Assembly: GCA_013153795.1 (NCBI GenBank)
Contig: JAADDV010000124.1
Location: 1 to 8,233, forward strand
Direction: 5' to 3'
Source of the DNA: Aquificota bacterium
GTDB lineage: Bacteria > Aquificota > Aquificia > Aquificales > Hydrogenothermaceae
DNA length: 8,233 nucleotides
In this document: one piece after another, positions 5,941 to 8,233 of the stretch
Layout: each line of letters begins with the position of its first letter
How positions within the stretch are numbered: the first letter of the stretch is position 1
Made by a program: the position numbers and the translations under genes
Notes under the pieces: model-generated
What the model saw: the letters and a program-made list of their open reading frames with translations, nothing else
Databases searched by the model: none
What the model was told of the DNA's origin: nothing

Positions 5941-6996
5941 ATGAAAGTTTTAGGAATAGAAACCTCTTGCGATGATACAGCAGTTGCAATTTATGATAAT
6001 GAGAAAGGTATTTTATCTAACGTTGTATCTTCTCAGGTGAAACTTCATGAAGAGTGGGGAGGTGTTTATCCAGACTTAGCAGCTAGAGAACACACAAAAA
6101 ATATCATTCCAGTTTTAGATAAAGCTTTAAAAGATGCAAATCTTTCTTTAAAAGATATAGATATTATTGCTTTTACAGCAGCGCCAGGGTTAATAGTTTC
6201 TTTAGTGATAGGAATATCTGCAGCTAAAAGTTTAGCATGGACATTAAATAAACCTTTAGTGCCAGTTCATCATATAGAAGCTCATATTTTTGCTGTTTTT
6301 TTAAAACACGAAATAAACTATCCTTTCTTAGCCCTTGTAGTTTCTGGAGGTCATACAGAGCTTTATATAATAAAAGCCTTTGAAGATTACCAATATCTAG
6401 GAGGGACTTTAGATGATGCTGTTGGTGAAGCTTACGATAAAGTAGCCCGCATGTTGAATTTAGGCTATCCAGGAGGTCCTATTATCGATAAACTTTCAAA
6501 AAGTGGAAAACCTCAAATCTCTTTTCCACGACCTTTAATAAAAGATAAAGATAAACATAAATACAATTTTTCTTTTAGTGGTCTAAAAAGTGCCGTTTTA
6601 AGGGAAACTGAAAAAAATTTTTACAAAATTGAAGATATAGCTACTTCTTTTCAAGAAGCAGCTGTTGATGTTTTAACCACTAAAACAATAAAAGCAGCTA
6701 TAGAGTTTAATATTCAAAATATTGTTGTTGCTGGAGGTGTTTCTGCAAACTCCAGACTAAGAGAAAAACTTTTGGAAGAAGCTAAAAAACATAATCTTAA
6801 TGTTTATTTCCCACCTCTTTATTTATGCACAGATAATGCTGCCATGGTGGCTTTTACTGGATATAAACGATTTTCAGAAAAAGGCACAACTGTTGGTTTT
6901 GATTTTGAAGGAAAAGCAAGAATAAGAATGGATAAATTTGTTGAATATATAAAAGAATATTATAACTCCAAAAAATCTATTGCTAATTGTCTTTAA
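5941..6996 (+). CDS. tsaD: tRNA N6-adenosine threonylcarbamoyltransferase TsaD
   Basis: TsaD transfers the threonylcarbamoyl group from its AMP donor to A37 of ANN-decoding tRNAs, making t6A, in complex with TsaB and TsaE. It is cytoplasmic and nearly universal. The 351-residue product begins with the classic MKVLGIETSCDDTAVAIYD, fixing the start. Metal ligands are visible as His111 and His115 (VHHIEAH) and Asp298 (CTDNAAM). Further ASKHA-fold motifs are VVSGGHTEL (133-141), GGTLDDAVGEAYDKVARMLNLGYPGGP (about 154-180), FSGLKSA and VAGGVSANSRLR (263-274). In the N-terminal glycine loop, usual GPGLxG reads APGLIVS (81-87), a family variation that leaves the metal and substrate residues intact. 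The start lies 13 bases after a strong terminator and lacks a GGAGG-like ribosome binding site (only GAG, 10 bases upstream), unlike its neighbours. tsaB and tsaE are not in the window. Confidence 0.96.
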   Translation: MKVLGIETSCDDTAVAIYDNEKGILSNVVSSQVKLHEEWGGVYPDLAAREHTKNIIPVLDKALKDANLSLKDIDIIAFTAAPGLIVSLVIGISAAKSLAWTLNKPLVPVHHIEAHIFAVFLKHEINYPFLALVVSGGHTELYIIKAFEDYQYLGGTLDDAVGEAYDKVARMLNLGYPGGPIIDKLSKSGKPQISFPRPLIKDKDKHKYNFSFSGLKSAVLRETEKNFYKIEDIATSFQEAAVDVLTTKTIKAAIEFNIQNIVVAGGVSANSRLREKLLEEAKKHNLNVYFPPLYLCTDNAAMVAFTGYKRFSEKGTTVGFDFEGKARIRMDKFVEYIKEYYNSKKSIANCL

Positions 6997-7009
6997 TTTC
7001 AATTACCAA

Positions 7010-7047
7010 TTAATAATTTTGTAACAAGTCTTTACAAAAATTATTAA
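7010..7047 (+). terminator. AT-rich bulged hairpin downstream of tsaD, possible terminator
   Basis: TTAATAATTTTGTAA (7010-7024) pairs with TTACAAAAATTATTAA (7032-7047) over 15 pairs with a single bulged A and a seven-base loop. It starts 13 bases after the tsaD stop, where a terminator is expected. The stem is almost all A-T and is followed by ATCAAAAATC rather than a U-run, so intrinsic termination would be weak. It may instead be an RNA-processing or protein-binding structure. Confidence 0.45.
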
Positions 7048-7229
7048 TATCAAAAATCACTAAAAACCTTTGATTTTCTATAGAAAAGACATTAAAGTTA
7101 TATTAGTCATACTTCTATTTTAAAACGAAAGTTTATTAATAAAAAACTAATATTGTAAAAATTTTTAATAAAATTTGAATAAGCCCTTATTAACAAAAGA
7201 TTTGCAATGAAACAAACGCAATTTTATCT

Positions 7230-7235
7230 TATAAT
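7230..7235 (+). promoter_or_regulatory. Candidate -10 box for the lipoprotein protease gene
   Basis: TATAAT lies 42 bases before the ATG at 7278. TTGCAA at 7202-7207 is 22 bases upstream, too far for a standard promoter, so only the -10 is supported. AAAGGAAAGGA (7261-7270) provides the ribosome binding site, seven bases before the ATG. Confidence 0.4.
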
Positions 7236-7277
7236 AATGGTGGGAAGGAAATATATTAAAAAAGGAAAGGACGCAAA

Positions 7278-8233
7278 ATGAAAAAATGGGGCTTTTTAAT
7301 AGGGGTTTCTCTTTTCTTTTATTCCTGTGGCTCTGAATATATTTCAAATGAAAATATAGATAATAATAAAGAAATTTCTTCTGAAATTTCCTTAGAAGAG
7401 CTTACTTATCTTTCACCTGTTTCTACAATAAATAATCCTTTGTATTCAATCTCTCCTCAAAGTATGAAAGATTTACCTAATTTTGCTGAAATTATAGGTA
7501 AATCTGTAAAAGTTAATATCTCTTTAGAAGATTTTAAATGTTTTCTTAAAGGAAATAAAAATGTTTGTATATATAGTTTTGAATTTTTAGAAGGAAAAGG
7601 AGGAAGGATACATTTTAGTGAAGTAAACCTACCTGAAAATTCAAAACTGATTTTATTTAACAACAAATATAAAGAAATTTATACAAAAGATGAAAGAAAA
7701 AGTTTTTGGAGCATAAATTTTGACACTCCTCAAGTATATATAGCTTTTATATATCCATCATATATGAGCTTTTCAAAATCCCCTTTTAAAATTGATACTG
7801 TATCTTATATCTGGGGAGAAAATTCGGTTATTTCAGATATAGCACCAGCTTTTGCTAGACCTACAGAATGTGAAATTATTGATGTAAACTGTGCTACCCA
7901 ATCTTTAGAAAGAGGTAAATGGAGATACGCAAAATCTACTTCTATGGTTATTATCTCTGATGATTCATTTACATATCAATGCTCTGGAAATCTTATTAGT
8001 AGTAAAAAAGACCCAAATGACCCTCTTTTCATTACAGCTAGACATTGTTTTAAAGATAATGATGAGCTTATAGAAAATGCTGTATTCTGGTTTGATTATT
8101 ATAGTCAATACTGTGATTCTTTTTATGAAAGTAATAAAAAACATTACATAGTAGGAGGAAAAGTCTTAACAAAATCCAAAAATGATATTGCTCTAATAGA
8201 GATTAAAGGAAAACTAAACACAAAAAAGCATAG
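7278..8233 (+). CDS. Putative secreted lipoprotein serine protease, trypsin/lysyl-endopeptidase-like (3' end outside window)
   Basis: The frame is open for 318 codons from the ATG at 7278 to the window edge. The start is MKKWGFLIGVSLFFYSCGSE, a short signal peptide ending in a Cys17 that could be lipidated, although the lipobox FYSC is not ideal. A region of about 180 residues with beta-like strands (and C88, C97) follows and may be a propeptide or binding domain. From about 196 the sequence resembles Achromobacter-type lysyl endopeptidases: CEIIDVNC (198-205), YQCSGNLIS (233-241), FITARHCF (251-258) with catalytic His256 beside Cys257, FWFDYYSQYC (270-279), GGKVL (293-297) and NDIALIEI (302-309) with catalytic Asp303. 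The Ser nucleophile (GxSGG) would lie beyond the window. Numerous cysteines suggest disulfides outside the cytoplasm. Cleavage preference cannot be judged because the specificity pocket is missing. It has a good ribosome binding site and stands apart from tsaD. Confidence 0.8.
   Translation, partial: MKKWGFLIGVSLFFYSCGSEYISNENIDNNKEISSEISLEELTYLSPVSTINNPLYSISPQSMKDLPNFAEIIGKSVKVNISLEDFKCFLKGNKNVCIYSFEFLEGKGGRIHFSEVNLPENSKLILFNNKYKEIYTKDERKSFWSINFDTPQVYIAFIYPSYMSFSKSPFKIDTVSYIWGENSVISDIAPAFARPTECEIIDVNCATQSLERGKWRYAKSTSMVIISDDSFTYQCSGNLISSKKDPNDPLFITARHCFKDNDELIENAVFWFDYYSQYCDSFYESNKKHYIVGGKVLTKSKNDIALIEIKGKLNTKKH

Larger units (their letters stand above)
6997..7277. other. 281-base AT-rich intergenic region
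   Basis: No supported reading frame lies here. It holds a bulged hairpin just after tsaD, a 12-base AT palindrome TTTATTAATAAA (7132-7143) and the leader of the downstream protease gene. The remainder is AT-rich sequence in which I see no RNA gene or riboswitch fold. Confidence 0.6.

Noticed and set aside
7132..7143. 12-base palindrome TTTATTAATAAA as an operator
   Set aside because: Very low complexity in an AT-rich gap and not positioned against a promoter; likely chance.
7165..7347. Open frame of 60 codons on -
   Set aside because: It overlaps the start and signal peptide of the lipoprotein protease on the opposite strand and has no family resemblance.
7457..7666. Open frame of 69 codons on -
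   Set aside because: Antisense to the lipoprotein protease, whose + frame is open for 318 codons with clear protease motifs.
1..8233. CRISPR arrays, tRNA or rRNA genes, transposases, phage genes
   Set aside because: I scanned for regular repeat-spacer patterns, tRNA-like GGTTCGA segments, integrase or transposase motifs and found none.

Overview
The window is AT-rich (uvrB tail excepted), densely coded and bacterial. Its proteins are rich in Lys, Glu and Ile, as is common in thermophiles. The gene styles (short overlapping operons, GGAG-type ribosome binding sites, an orphan GlcF/HdrD-like Fe-S protein, a TsaD with an unusual glycine loop) suggest a chemolithoautotroph of the Aquificales, perhaps Hydrogenothermaceae such as Sulfurihydrogenibium. 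This placement is inferred from general resemblance only; no search was run.

Layout: (1) 1-311, the 3' end of uvrB on the + strand, clearly richer in G+C than everything after it. (2) A strong hairpin at 323-357 between uvrB and a convergent gene. (3) 367-1867 on the - strand: a 67-residue winged-helix protein whose stop overlaps the start of a 435-residue Fe-S oxidoreductase with two [4Fe-4S] motifs and two CCG domains. (4) A divergent regulatory region (1868-2005) with a 12-base perfect inverted repeat that includes both -10 boxes, then an unrecognised 103-residue gene on +. (5) 2318-4458 on the - strand: a four-gene operon with an MHS-family MFS transporter and three small proteins, two of them membrane proteins, driven by a good promoter at 4498-4525. 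(6) 4647-5891 on +: a CtpA-type S41 protease with a complete Ser-Lys-Gln catalytic set, closed by a textbook terminator. (7) 5941-6996 on +: tsaD, the tRNA t6A enzyme, beginning only 13 bases after that terminator. (8) A 281-base AT-rich gap holding a bulged hairpin. (9) 7278 to the window end on +: the N-terminal 318 residues of a putative lipoprotein protease related to the trypsin/lysyl endopeptidase type. It is cut by the window edge.

The genes fall into housekeeping functions (UvrB repair, TsaD tRNA modification, CtpA envelope proteolysis) and accessory units: a regulator plus Fe-S redox protein, an organic-solute transporter with small partners, and an envelope serine protease. A link between the Fe-S protein and the transporter (both could serve small organic acids) is conceivable but rests only on proximity. 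I see no mobile element, CRISPR array, tRNA, rRNA or convincing new defence system. The least explained items are the three small proteins around the transporter and the divergent regulator/unknown-protein pair.
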